Notes: generated from the letters alone by a model not told the origin. DNA of 64,000 nucleotides from an uncultured Leptolyngbyaceae cyanobacterium (GCA_938023035.1 CALIDI010000049.1:58835-122834), one strand, 5' to 3'. Shown: positions 29,461-37,949, counted from the stretch's first letter. Numbers and translations: made by a program.

Positions 29461-29523
29461 ATGGCACGAACCGACAAAACTTACCCTGACGAGTTAAAAA
29501 ACCTGACTAGCATTGACAGTTAA
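29461..29523 (+). CDS. Possible 20-residue ORF with good RBS
   Basis: ATG at 29461 preceded by TAGGAGAAG about ten bases upstream gives MARTDKTYPDELKNLTSIDS. There is no family I know. It lies 37 bases after the methyltransferase stop. It may be a leader or regulatory peptide, a remnant, or chance. Confidence 0.3.
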   Translation: MARTDKTYPDELKNLTSIDS

Positions 29524-29550
29524 GTCCCTATTTTTTCCTAAGGAATACAG

Positions 29551-29667
29551 ATGAATCAAGCTATACAACGGATGCAAGCGTACTCAGCATCCGGATCATC
29601 GGGGAATCGCTTGGGGTTCTGGCTTGAGCCTCATGAATTTAATCGACTTAAAACCCTGGCGCTTTAG
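29551..29667 (+). CDS. Possible 38-residue ORF with good RBS
   Basis: ATG at 29551 follows AAGGAA about nine bases upstream. The product contains NRLGFWLEPHEFNRLKTLAL at its C-terminus and no known motif. It ends just before the alternative hairpins at 29673-29731. It is the second tiny ORF in a row, so a remnant of a larger gene or a translated leader is possible. Confidence 0.35.
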   Translation: MNQAIQRMQAYSASGSSGNRLGFWLEPHEFNRLKTLAL

Positions 29668-29672
29668 CACAG

Positions 29673-29731
29673 AACCACAGAGGGCACCGAAATCTGACTC
29701 TGTGGTTTCTGGACCTCTGTAGTCAGATTTC
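29673..29731 (+). promoter_or_regulatory. Two mutually exclusive hairpins
   Basis: AACCACAGAG (29673-29682) can pair with CTCTGTGGTT (29698-29707), while GAAATCTGACT (29689-29699) can pair perfectly with AGTCAGATTTC (29721-29731). The arms overlap, so both cannot form fully at once, as in an attenuator. No T-run follows, and the next gene (dnaN) is on the other strand. Confidence 0.45.
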
Positions 29732-29825
29732 AAGTCATAGAACCTTATCTCTAAGCTGTTTGACCAAAGCTATTCTCTGCCTCAAGGGAGGGAAGCATCA
29801 GCCCCCAGAGATTCAATGGACTGGC

Positions 29826-30974
29826 CTAGGAGCGAATCTGCACTGGCATTACCAGATAGGTGACTTTCATTCCTCCCACAGGCGCCATAACCACTGGACT
29901 GGTAGCAGTATTCATTTGAATTTGCACTTCTGCTGTATTCATCGCCTTTAGTCCATCCACCAGATAGCGGACATTAAATGCGATATCGAGATCGTCCCCC
30001 GAAATCTGAGCCGGAATTTGTTCACGCCCACTGCCCACATCCTGAGCATCAACAGCAAGGGTTAGTTCTTGCTCGGCACTGTTGAGGCTCAGTTTCACAA
30101 TGTTGTTTTTCTGGTCAGCGAATACACCTATCCGCTCTAGTGCGGCCAGCAGCAACTTGCGCTCGATAGTCAGTTGCCGCCCAAATTGTCGAGGAATGAG
30201 TTGCCCATAGTTGGGATATTGCCCATCTAGTAAGCGACTTACCAGCCGCTGATCTGCCCATTGAAACACAGCTTGAGTCGTATCAAACTGCACTTGCAGT
30301 TCCGTGTTGGCTTGCCGTTCCAGCATTTTTGCTAGCTCTTGCAGCGTCTTCGCAGGAATCGTGACACTCAATTCTGGCTGGGCGGCAAGGGTTGCCGCCC
30401 CCTCTTCCACTGTTTGCACTACAGCCAACCGGTGACCATCGGTTGCGGCAAATTCTAACCCATCGGGTTGAATCGTTAAGTGAACCCCCGTCAGCACTTG
30501 CTTTGTTTCATCGCTGCTAGCCGCAAACAGAGAACCTTGCACCCCCTGAAGCAGAGCCTCAACGGGCAAGTTTAGGGGTTCACCGGCTTCGACCTTGGGT
30601 AACTCTGGAAACTCCGCAGCGCTCATACCCCGCACCTGGTAGCGTCCAGAGGCACAGGTTAAGGTTGTCAGATAAGTCGGGTCTGCCGTTTTTTCCCCGT
30701 CATCTAGCAGCAAATCTCCCTCTGGCAGGCGGGCAACGATGTCACTCAGTAACTTTGCTGGTAAGGTTAGGCGTCCTCCTGCTTCGATCTGAGCGGCAAA
30801 GCTCGTTTGAATGCCCAGGCTCAAATCAAAGGCACTTAGCTTTACCTGTTGAGTAGCTTCATCGGCTTCTAGCAGCACATTTGCCAGAATAGGATGGGAA
30901 GGTCGCGAAGAAACAGCACGGCTCACAAGGGCCAGATTAGCGTTGAGACTGCTTTGAGCGCAAACCAATTTCAT
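29826..30974 (-). CDS. dnaN: DNA polymerase III beta subunit (sliding clamp)
   Basis: A 382-residue clamp with the three-domain DnaN fold. It starts MKLVCAQSSLNANLALVSRAV. The middle includes DGHRLAVVQ and RLLDGQYPNYGQLIP, and the end YLVMPVQIRS keeps the family's MP[MV](R/Q) terminus. It holds the replicative polymerase on DNA. It reads away from a cluster of DnaA-box-like sequences just upstream, as in other cyanobacteria where oriC lies next to dnaN. Confidence 0.98.
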   Translation of the reverse strand: MKLVCAQSSLNANLALVSRAVSSRPSHPILANVLLEADEATQQVKLSAFDLSLGIQTSFAAQIEAGGRLTLPAKLLSDIVARLPEGDLLLDDGEKTADPTYLTTLTCASGRYQVRGMSAAEFPELPKVEAGEPLNLPVEALLQGVQGSLFAASSDETKQVLTGVHLTIQPDGLEFAATDGHRLAVVQTVEEGAATLAAQPELSVTIPAKTLQELAKMLERQANTELQVQFDTTQAVFQWADQRLVSRLLDGQYPNYGQLIPRQFGRQLTIERKLLLAALERIGVFADQKNNIVKLSLNSAEQELTLAVDAQDVGSGREQIPAQISGDDLDIAFNVRYLVDGLKAMNTAEVQIQMNTATSPVVMAPVGGMKVTYLVMPVQIRS

Positions 30975-31195
30975 AAGTCTGTCGAGAGATAAAAATTAGG
31001 AAACCACTAGCAACTCTGAGAATGGGCCGCAAATCTGAAGTTGTTAGACCTTTGTAGGGGCAGAAATTGTCTGACTCAGGTTTGATGCCAACAGATGTTA
31101 GCACCCCTCTTGGGAAGAAACCAGGCCAATTTTGGGATTCTGTGTTCCGATTAACTTAACGATATCGGAATTAAGAAAATCTCATTTAAACCGTA

Positions 31196-31470
31196 GTAGT
31201 AGAACCTGTGGAAAATGGGGAAAAAGCGCTGAAAGTTCCAGAAAGTCATCTTTGTAATCTGGCGATCGCCTGTGGAAAAGTTGTGGAAAAAGTGAGGATT
31301 TTACCACACAGTAGAATTACCTAGATAGGTTTTCCCAAAATTTATTCGGGTTTTAGACACCCTTTCCCCAGGTTATCCCCAGAAAAAGCTCAATTTTCCC
31401 CAGGAAAACCACCCTCCAGCGCCGATGGGTTGGCTGCAAAAATTTATAATTTTTTACAAACTTGTGCTGT
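31196..31470. other. oriC: Putative chromosomal replication origin (oriC)
   Basis: TTTTCCACA, the cyanobacterial-type DnaA box, occurs three times on the minus strand (31207-31215, 31271-31279, 31282-31290). Near-matches TTTTCCCCA (31216-31224 minus; 31394-31402 plus) and TTATCCCCA (31373-31381) add to the cluster. An AT-rich stretch, AAAAATTTATAATTTTTTAC at about 31438-31457, could be the unwinding element. Its position directly upstream of dnaN supports the call. Boundaries are approximate and no experimental support is available here. Confidence 0.7.
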
Positions 31471-32229
31471 ACTGGCACAATTGACACCCTTCTTCCTGGG
31501 GAAAACGACTGTCGCTGGGGCATAAGTACAGCTGATCGATAAAGACACGCTGATCAGGGTGGCAGGACTGAAGCAACGGGATGAAAAAGGGCTAACTGGG
31601 CAAAATCGAGGTGTGCCCATGATGGATAGATGGAACAGAGATACATTGAGCGCCCAGGTAATTTCTAGGAAAACCTGACCCTTCACGCTAGCGCCTTTTA
31701 ATGCCTTTCGACTGCTGCGGCCTTGCGCAAGACAAGCTGCTCAAAAAGCCTTGCCGCGGGTGCAGCAAGGCCCTGGTCGGTTTCAGTCTGTGTCGGTGGA
31801 CTTGACTCATGGAGTTACGGTTTTAGCCGCTGGGCGCTTTTCAAATGTGCTCTTAGAGACTGCAATTCTCTCTACGCAGACATGGAGCGCTAAGGCAAGT
31901 TGAAATGCGGTTTACACGTGATGACTTCACCAGGCCCACTTGACTTGGTTAAAACAAAGTGCCTGAAACTCCTTAAAGAAGTCAGGCCCTGTTGGTCTGA
32001 GGTGTTAAAAAGACTGAGTAAGCAGGCGATCGCCCGCCGAAAAACATGACTCTGATTAGGTAATGGCGCAGATTCGCCAAAGTCATGACGGGTCTTTTGT
32101 CAGTCAAATTTTGCGGGTCTACGCCGCAAAACTTGAGCACCACCCATTTTCTAGCGCTTCAGCGAATTGCCAAGTTTAATTGGACATTTAATCTGCATAG
32201 AACTCAAGTGGATCCTTTGCTGCCCTGAA

Positions 32230-32316
32230 TCTCACCCCGCGCCACCTCCCCTGCCCAAGGGGAGGTAATACGAGCGCCAGTCTGAAAGACTCAGGAGAGG
32301 TGGTCAGGTGAAAGGG
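32230..32316 (+). repeat. Multi-hairpin palindromic element
   Basis: Arms CCTCCCC/GGGGAGG (around 32247-32267) and AGTCT/AGACT (around 32279-32291), plus outer arms CACCTCCCCTG against CAGGAGAGGTG, give a compact folded unit. TCACC and GGTGA close the ends. Nothing in it codes. Confidence 0.6.
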
Positions 32317-32327
32317 GCTAATCGGTA

Positions 32328-32855
32328 TTAGAAGCGATAGCCAACCCCAGCCTGGAAGCTGAGGGCATCTGCAGGGCTATTTTCGTAGGCGTTAATTCCC
32401 CACTTGGCGTCACCGTAGACGACAACCCGCCGCGCCACTTCTGCTTCAGCGCCCAGGGTAATGACAACAGATTCCCGGTTGCCTAAGGGCGAGGGTTGGT
32501 TGGCTCGATCCATAAAGGAATAACCAACCCCAGCATAGATATTGGCATTGTCGGAGATTCGTTGGTCGTAGGTCACTGTCGGCACAATGGCAGCGTTATC
32601 GCCACTAAACAACACGGCACCCCGCACAGAAACGGGTGCGTTAGGAACCGCGATCCGCCCCTGAATGTTACCTCCGAGGGTGGCGGCATCATTATTCTGA
32701 CCACCATTAGTGACACCTGCCGCTACCCCAGCCCCAACGTAGCTGCCATCAAACCGTGCAGGATTTGCCGTTGCTGAATTCGCCATCAAAGTAGGGGCGA
32801 TCGCCATTACGGAAACTACAGAAATCATGATTAAACGATTGAGAGAGCGTTGCAT
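32328..32855 (-). CDS. Outer-membrane beta-barrel-like exported protein
   Basis: A 175-residue protein. ATG 32855 is chosen because GAGGAA lies just upstream; the frame opens six codons earlier. A signal peptide is clear (MQRSLNRLIMISVVSVMAIAP, cleavage probably near ANSATA-NPA). The mature part alternates polar and hydrophobic residues (SYVGAGVAAGVTNGG, NIYAGVGYSFMD, VVYGDAKWGINAYE) and ends in an aromatic residue (AGVGYRF), as in outer-membrane beta-barrel proteins. No specific channel or function can be assigned. Confidence 0.75.
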   Translation of the reverse strand: MQRSLNRLIMISVVSVMAIAPTLMANSATANPARFDGSYVGAGVAAGVTNGGQNNDAATLGGNIQGRIAVPNAPVSVRGAVLFSGDNAAIVPTVTYDQRISDNANIYAGVGYSFMDRANQPSPLGNRESVVITLGAEAEVARRVVVYGDAKWGINAYENSPADALSFQAGVGYRF

Positions 32856-33181
32856 TTCTTGTTCCTCATTCAAGCTTTAATTGTGTGCTTTATAGCTAAT
32901 TAGACAGAAGTGATTGATAGATAGTTCCAATTTCGATCAGTTTTTATGGATCAAATTTCTGAAATGCTACTGCTGGTGCTTATCCAAATTTTTCAATTCA
33001 AAAGGTATTCTATTTCAACCCAATAGCAATTCCTGCTAAAGTGAAGGGCATGGATTGAATGAATAGCACTTTGCAAGAAAAAACTAAAAAGGGGATCTAC
33101 CGAAAAGAGATTTCAATCATCAATTCCCCTTTTAGTAAGGAGGTTGGTCGGATTATCAATCGCTATTTTCACCCTATTGTC

Positions 33182-33243
33182 AGGTTGCTGAGTCTATTAG
33201 TGTTAACGGGAGGGCGCTGCCTCCAGTAATGGGTTCGCTCCCT
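33182..33243 (-). repeat. Dispersed repeat family E, copy 1 (inverted)
   Basis: The GGTTGCTGAGTC...GTTAACGGGAGGGCGCTGCC...GGGTTCGCTCCC pattern is the reverse complement of the family E copies at 49975 and 60280. Confidence 0.5.
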
Positions 33244-33403
33244 AAATCGACATTCCATTCTAAATCAGGCAGTTGGCTATGGCTACACCTTAAAATAGCT
33301 GTAGAGTGAAGGTAAATTGAACCTATATTGAATGGTTTAGCGAGTATCTTTAAACCTTTGTCGATGAGATAGGCTGTTTCTAAACTGGCACAAAAATGGG
33401 AAC

Positions 33404-33541
33404 GGGTGCATGTCACTTTTACCCTCACTCTAAATCCCTCTCCCAATTTGGGAGAGAGCCTTTGACATGGCTCGGCACTCCTTCGCCCAAGTTTAGGAGC
33501 AGGGGCTAGGAGATGAGGGCCTGCAAAGGTGACAGGCTCTC
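33404..33541 (+). repeat. MITE-like element, family A copy 2, with 9-bp target duplication
   Basis: The 138-bp element is flanked by the exact direct repeat AATGGGAAC (33395-33403 and 33542-33550). Left end GGGTGCATGTCACTTTTACC and right end GGGCCTGCAAAGGTGACAGG are imperfect inverted repeats sharing TGTCAC and GCCCTC-type blocks. The inside has CCCTCTCCCAATTTGGGAGAG. It has no coding capacity, so it would need a transposase supplied elsewhere. Confidence 0.8.
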
Positions 33542-33789
33542 AATGGGAACTGATCTATCTCTTTGATTTTTGAAGATAGAAAAGTGAAAATTCGGAATTG
33601 AAAAGAGTTGATAAACTTTGAAAAATACGAATTATTGATTTCGTTAATGAATGGCTGCTGATGATTCGCCTATTCAGGCAGCTTGCAATACAGATAACTG
33701 AGCCTCTGTCAGTTTGAATTTTGTCATTTTAAATTTCGCCTAGCGGCACGAACTGCTTGCAACCTGGCGCTGCTGTGTTAGGGCTATCG

Positions 33790-33860
33790 CCAGGTTGCTG
33801 CGTCGATTGGGGGTTAAGGGGAGAGGGGCGCTGCCCTTCGCCAGGGGTGCCATTCCCGCA
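33790..33860 (-). repeat. Dispersed repeat family E, copy 2 (inverted)
   Basis: CAGGTTGCTGCGTCGATTGG, then GGGGTTAAGGGGAGAGGGGC and CAGGGGTGCCATTCCCGC follow the same order as the copy at 33182 and the reverse of those at 49975 and 60280. Confidence 0.5.
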
Positions 33861-34033
33861 TCCTGACCTCAATCATGTCGCTATGGCTAGATTTGTATTT
33901 TTAGACACAGTAAGGGCTAAAAAAGTTCAGCGCACCTTGCGGTAACTGCCACAATAGGAGTCAGCCAAGTTCCTGAGTTCATCAGCAGACTGAGTCAAAC
34001 TTGGATAGCTCTTTTCCTCTATCTCAACGAACA

Positions 34034-34294
34034 ATGCCCGATCCACGCTTATATGAGAGTGACCATTACGTTGTGCTCGAAACAAACCAGTCTGAGCAGT
34101 TTTTCACGCGGGCTGAGCTGTTAGAAAAGCTGGAAGGTATTTTGCGCGATCGCCAGGATGACTTGCCTAGAGACTTGCAACGATTCGCAACGGTATCTGA
34201 GCAAGCAGTTCATTTATTAGAGACATCCTGCGAACTCGATTTGGGTGCAACCAATTTCCTCCAGTGGTACGTTGTTCGCCTGGAAAAGTCATAA
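34034..34294 (+). CDS. CRR7-like protein (NDH-1 complex assembly family)
   Basis: An 86-residue protein from ATG 34034 (MPDPRLYESDHYVVLETNQ). An upstream TTG at 34001 would add 11 residues. The pattern YVVLE(x)EQFFTRAELLEKLEGIL...DLPRDLQRF...LLETSCELDL...LQWYVVRLE matches the chlororespiratory reduction 7 (CRR7) family. In plants CRR7 is needed for accumulation of the chloroplast NDH complex. Cyanobacterial homologues are presumed to act on NDH-1. There is no strong Shine-Dalgarno. Confidence 0.75.
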   Translation: MPDPRLYESDHYVVLETNQSEQFFTRAELLEKLEGILRDRQDDLPRDLQRFATVSEQAVHLLETSCELDLGATNFLQWYVVRLEKS

Positions 34295-34395
34295 ACCGAG
34301 TCTAGCTACCGATTGCCAACTGCTTGGAAGAGCGGCGAAAGTCACTAGGGTGAACCCCTAACCTCGAATAGAGCTTAGCTGTTACTAAGCTGTTA

Positions 34396-34968
34396 CTAAC
34401 TAGTAGCTGCTTCAGTACGATTGCTATCCGTCGCAATCAATGCCAACTCGATTTTCGATTCTTGCGGTTGCGAAATCGCGACCCTAACTCCAGGGCCAAA
34501 AAACCCATTCATTTTATCCTGTTTGGCAACCCACTTTTCTAAGGGCATCAAGGGAGAATCAAACTCTAACACCAGGGTATAAGCCCCCTCTGTCTCGACT
34601 TCCCGGAGTCCTGTGAGGATAGGGCGTTCGTCATCGGTGGGGCTTAATCCCAAATGCTTTAAGGTCGAGTCAAGATGGGCTTCCTGTCCATAGCGATAAC
34701 GCATCACATCCTGGCGCACCTGATTTTGAGTTGTAGTCGCTTGGCGATCGCGCAGTTGCAACACAACTTCTGTGGGTTGCTGGGTGTAAGTAATGGGTTT
34801 TAACTCGGCGGCTTTGAGGGCTAACCCACCGAGCAGCAGAGGAATCCCATAAAAAAAGCCAGCTAGATTGAGTGTTGCATTGCCATTAAAATAAGCCACA
34901 AAGCCAATAACTGTAAGGATTCCACCCAAACTTAGCCCCAAACTACCTAAGGAAATCTGCCGTAACAT
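34396..34968 (-). CDS. DUF2854 membrane protein
   Basis: A 190-residue protein with two N-terminal membrane helices (LGSLGLSLGGILTVIGFVAYF and LNLAGFFYGIPLLLGGLALKAAE) and a soluble C-terminal domain (TEVVLQLRDRQATTTQNQVRQDV to GVRVAISQPQ). This matches DUF2854, found in cyanobacteria and chloroplasts, of unknown function. It is a single gene. Confidence 0.82.
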   Translation of the reverse strand: MLRQISLGSLGLSLGGILTVIGFVAYFNGNATLNLAGFFYGIPLLLGGLALKAAELKPITYTQQPTEVVLQLRDRQATTTQNQVRQDVMRYRYGQEAHLDSTLKHLGLSPTDDERPILTGLREVETEGAYTLVLEFDSPLMPLEKWVAKQDKMNGFFGPGVRVAISQPQESKIELALIATDSNRTEAATS

Positions 34969-35162
34969 AGGGTTAGCAACCTAAACGATGAGTAACTGGT
35001 ATTCGTCTTCTATTATCCTCTGTTGTCGGCTAATCCGAATGTAGTCTTTGAAGAGCAATAGTGCTTAAGTCAATGACTCAGGTGCGTTGAGTTTCAAGCA
35101 AGTTTGTCAACCGATGTTGATGCAGCCTTCTATTCTTCAGGTTTATCCGCAAAACTAAATGT

Positions 35163-35420
35163 ATGCCTAAAAATAATGGTCGATCCCCAGTCAATAAAAG
35201 TTCTTTGATTGAAGAACTCAACTCTCTTAAGCGAGAAGATGAAATGCTTCATAACATTCTGGCGATTGATATATGGGCCTTGGCCAAGACGATGGATGAG
35301 TACCAGCCAGGCTTTTGGGCCTTGTTTATGAAAAATCGCGAACGGGCATTAAAGCGGTTTTTAGATGAAATGATTAAATCAAAGCCGCTTGATGTCAAGC
35401 GGCCACCGTTTTTGCGGTAA
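35163..35420 (+). CDS. Small unknown helical protein
   Basis: An 85-residue, mostly helical, charged protein (SLIEELNSLKREDEMLHNILA ... MKNRERALKRFLDEMI). I do not recognise a family. There is no clear Shine-Dalgarno. The amino-acid pattern looks protein-like and the ORF is followed by a hairpin-rich element. Confidence 0.5.
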   Translation: MPKNNGRSPVNKSSLIEELNSLKREDEMLHNILAIDIWALAKTMDEYQPGFWALFMKNRERALKRFLDEMIKSKPLDVKRPPFLR

Positions 35421-35424
35421 GGGA

Positions 35425-35585
35425 GCTGATTGACTGACAAAACCTGGGCACCGGGCGGTTGAAACCGCTGCGACATCAACAAAGTCGGGCGCTGCCTCTC
35501 TACCCTTACCGAAAACCCGCCTGCGCGGGTTTTGCATCTGTAGGCGCGGCTTCCAGCCGCCAGCGAAAAAGTTTTGTCAATCAAC
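35425..35585. repeat. Inverted-end element with three hairpins
   Basis: The ends GATTGACTGACAAAAC (35428-35443) and GTTTTGTCAATCAAC (35571-35585) are inverted repeats differing by a TGAC insertion. Inside are three hairpins: GCGGTTGAAACCGC (about 35454-35467), AAAACCCGC-CTGC-GCGGGTTTT (35512-35533, perfect) and GCGGCT-TCC-AGCCGC (about 35546-35560). Non-coding. Confidence 0.65.
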
Positions 35586-35772
35586 GAGGATAAGAGAGTT
35601 ATGTCAACAAGTCGGGGCACTGGTAAACTGCGCCTATGATGTATGAGGGAGATTGCGAGGAAAGCGCTTATCCCTTTAAGCGATCACCCCGCGACACTAC
35701 TTAGGACGGTTCAGGGTGCAGTTGGCTGAGCGTTATTGTTTCTGTTGAATCTTCTGAAACAGGAAAGATTGC

Positions 35773-35848
35773 GAGAGCATGCCGCCTTTGCAGGCCCTCT
35801 CTCAAATTGGGGAAAAATTCAGGGTGAGGGCAAAAGGGACATGCACCC
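35773..35848 (-). repeat. MITE-like element, family A copy 3 (internally deleted)
   Basis: Both family ends are present (GCCTTTGCAGGCCCTC on the left, GGGCAAAAGGGACATGCACC on the right), but the middle is shortened to 76 bp in total. Flanks AAGATTGC (35765-35772) and AAGACCGC (35849-35856) may be a diverged target duplication. Confidence 0.65.
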
Positions 35849-36029
35849 AAGACCGCTGGGCGTTCGTTTGCTAGACATCTCCCAGGGTATTGCTGAGGTC
35901 AGAAAGCGCAGGATACAACCAGAGCATGCAAATGTTCACTGGGGTGTCTTTCTGATGGGCGGTTGCCAGGGTTCTCACAGTGAGCGCGGTATCTGCTCAG
36001 ATGGCTAAATGCTTTGACGCCAAGTTGGG

Positions 36030-36058
36030 TTGGCCAATCGGCTGCGGGCTGCTATACT
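36030..36058 (+). promoter_or_regulatory. Sigma70-type promoter
   Basis: TTGGCC (36030-36035), 17 bases, then TATACT (36053-36058), placed just upstream of the small ORF at 36096. Confidence 0.5.
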
Positions 36059-36095
36059 CGCAGTCGCTCCCTTCAAAATATAGGACAGATCGAAA

Positions 36096-36278
36096 GTGAT
36101 TGATATCGAAAAGTTACGCGAACAAGTTGCTGCGATCGCCAGCAAGCGCGAAGCGCTCTTACGCCTTTTAGAGCAACCTGACCTGGGAACGCTGAGAATC
36201 GATGTGAATCAGGCAATTGAAGAAATGGATGACTTGCTTGAAGAGTTTAAGCAGGTGTTTCCTGGTAGCGATCTTTAA
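36096..36278 (+). CDS. Small acidic coiled-coil protein, unknown
   Basis: A 60-residue protein from GTG 36096 (IDIEKLREQVAAIASKREAL), nearly all helical with heptad spacing and an acidic middle (QAIEEMDDLLEEFKQVF). A consensus-like promoter precedes it. It has no recognised named family. Support comes from composition, promoter and isolation from other frames. Confidence 0.55.
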   Translation: MIDIEKLREQVAAIASKREALLRLLEQPDLGTLRIDVNQAIEEMDDLLEEFKQVFPGSDL

Positions 36279-36367
36279 GGTTGAGATCGTTGCTTGAGTT
36301 GAGACTGATCTTCTCAATCGGGGAGCCTACTGGCTTCAGCACGGATCGGTAACGGCAGCAGCTTGCC

Positions 36368-36763
36368 CTACTTCAAGCCGTTGCTGGGCTTCCCCAAGGC
36401 TTGAAGTAGGTTGACCAAGTCTGTCGTGCTGGTGTCTTTATTGCAGAAGGCATCAAAACCTGGGACTTGCTTAACACCCTCGGCTTTTTGGTCGTTCAGA
36501 GAAGAGTAAGCCAAAATCTTAACCGCTGGGCACAAGTTCTTAATTTGACTAGATGCCGAAAACCCATCCATCATTGGCATCTGTAAATCTAAAACCACGA
36601 CATCAGGGTTTTGCACTCTGACTAGCTCGAGTGCTTCCTTTCCGTTGCAGGCAGAGCCAGTCACTTCTACATGGCTACTTAGTGCAAGACGAAGGCTCAA
36701 GCGGGTTAGCTCATGATCATCCACTAACAAAACGCGCACTCTTTTTTCTTCTAGGGTCGCCAT
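36368..36763 (-). CDS. Single-domain response regulator
   Basis: A 131-residue receiver domain from ATG 36763 (MATLEEKRVRVLLVDDHELT). An upstream ATG at 36805 would add 14 residues. It has the acidic pair (LVDD), phospho-acceptor Asp in VVVLDLQMPMMDGF, Ser in ILAYSSL and Lys in CNKDTS. It resembles NarL-type receivers but ends before any DNA-binding domain. It could be a phosphate shuttle or act by protein contact. No kinase is adjacent. Confidence 0.9.
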   Translation of the reverse strand: MATLEEKRVRVLLVDDHELTRLSLRLALSSHVEVTGSACNGKEALELVRVQNPDVVVLDLQMPMMDGFSASSQIKNLCPAVKILAYSSLNDQKAEGVKQVPGFDAFCNKDTSTTDLVNLLQALGKPSNGLK

Positions 36764-36956
36764 GCTTGCATCACCACAGCAAAAACTCAAGTAACGTTGT
36801 GCCACTTTCTTCTAGTTTAGTGCTGCGATATACCGATTGCCTCTATCGTAGGGTGAATGAATCCTGAAAGGGCTGGATTTAGGCTCCAAACCTCTTGCCA
36901 AACTAAAATTGACTTTCCTGGGGCGGCTAAGCTCTAGCCAAAATCCCCTCTTTCAG

Positions 36957-37949
36957 TTACTTCCAGTCTTTGAGGAGCGCTTGACGACGGGGATGGCGCA
37001 GTTTTCGCATGGCCTTGGCTTGAATTTGACGTACCCGCTCTCGCGATAGTTGATAAATTTCGCCAATTTCACTGAGCGTGTAGTGCTGCCCATCCGTGAG
37101 GCCAAACCGAAGTTTGATAATATCGCGCTCCCGGTCACTTAAATGGTCAAGTACCGAGTTGAGGCGATCGCAGAGTAACTTGTGATCCAAGCATTCGTTA
37201 GGTGCAACATTATCGGCATCTTCAATCAGCTGCATCAATTCGGTATCTTCTTCCCGACCGACCCAGGCATGGAGCGATAGGGTACCTTGACTGACATCCA
37301 GCACCTGATCTAACTTATCTTCGTCAATTTCCAGAGCGGCGGCCAATTCTTGTTTGGTCGGTTTGCGTCCTAGCTGCTGTGACAGCACTTGACGGGCCTT
37401 CCGCACTTGGTTAAGTTTTTCTACCATGTGCACGGGCAAACGAACTGTTCGAGATTGCGATGCAATCGCCCGCGTAATTCCCTGACGAATCCACCAGTAG
37501 GCATAGGTTGAAAACTTATAACCGCGTTCGTAATCAAATTTTTCCGCCGCCCGCATCAAACCCATTGAGCCTTCTTGGATCAAATCTAAAAAGGGAACTC
37601 CTCGATTTAGGTACTTCTTCGCAATAGAAACGACCAAGCGCAAATTAGAACGCACTAATCTTCTTTTAGCTTTTTCTGCCTGTTCACCCCCCTTTGCAAT
37701 TTCTCGTGCCAGTTCAATTTCTTGGGCTTGGGTAAGCAAAGGGTAACGAGCCATTTCTCGCAAAAAGATGCCGACCGAGTCATCAGAAAGACCCAAGCGA
37801 TCGGCGGTTGTTGGCTGATAAGAAGTGGCATTTGCCGCTGCCACTTCTGCCTCTAGGTCATCGATTTCTTCAAGGGGAAACTCCACATCACCTGGCCCCG
37901 TACCAGGCGTATCTATGTCAACGATTTCAGTGGGTAACTTGCTGTTCAT
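36957..37949 (-). CDS. Group 2 RNA polymerase sigma factor
   Basis: A 330-residue sigma-70 family protein. Region 1.2 is [25 protein letters not shown], regions 2.1-2.4 run from [22 protein letters not shown] to [17 protein letters not shown], region 3 is [10 protein letters not shown], and region 4.2 is [20 protein letters not shown]. The short acidic N-terminus without region 1.1 marks it as a non-essential group 2 factor, of the SigB/SigD kind in cyanobacteria. Which one cannot be fixed by eye. It is transcribed alone toward the lone receiver gene. Confidence 0.92.
   Translation of the reverse strand: MNSKLPTEIVDIDTPGTGPGDVEFPLEEIDDLEAEVAAANATSYQPTTADRLGLSDDSVGIFLREMARYPLLTQAQEIELAREIAKGGEQAEKAKRRLVRSNLRLVVSIAKKYLNRGVPFLDLIQEGSMGLMRAAEKFDYERGYKFSTYAYWWIRQGITRAIASQSRTVRLPVHMVEKLNQVRKARQVLSQQLGRKPTKQELAAALEIDEDKLDQVLDVSQGTLSLHAWVGREEDTELMQLIEDADNVAPNECLDHKLLCDRLNSVLDHLSDRERDIIKLRFGLTDGQHYTLSEIGEIYQLSRERVRQIQAKAMRKLRHPRRQALLKDWK

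Larger units (their letters stand above)
30975..32327. other. Intergenic region containing putative oriC
   Basis: 1.35 kb between dnaN and the outer-membrane-like gene. The dnaN side holds the origin candidate (31196-31470). The other side holds a perfect 8-bp hairpin TTTTGCGG/CCGCAAAA (32109-32131) and a multi-hairpin repeat (32230-32316). A 47-codon ORF at 31921 has no ribosome binding site. Confidence 0.6.
32856..34033. other. Gene-free, repeat-rich region
   Basis: 1.2 kb without supported genes. It contains an inverted repeat at 33084-33135 (CTAAAAAGGGGA with TTCCCCTTTTAG), two inverted family E copies (33182-33243 and 33790-33860) and a complete family A element with exact target duplication (33404-33541). 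Confidence 0.6.
35421..36095. other. Repeat-rich intergenic region
   Basis: It holds a hairpin element (35425-35585), a deleted family A copy (35773-35848) and the promoter at 36030-36058. I see no gene. Confidence 0.55.

Noticed and set aside
31921..32064. 47-codon ORF in the oriC-side intergenic region
   Set aside because: No ribosome binding site and random-looking sequence.
32946..33026. 26-codon hydrophobic ORF
   Set aside because: No ribosome binding site. Could pass as a small membrane peptide but nothing else supports it.
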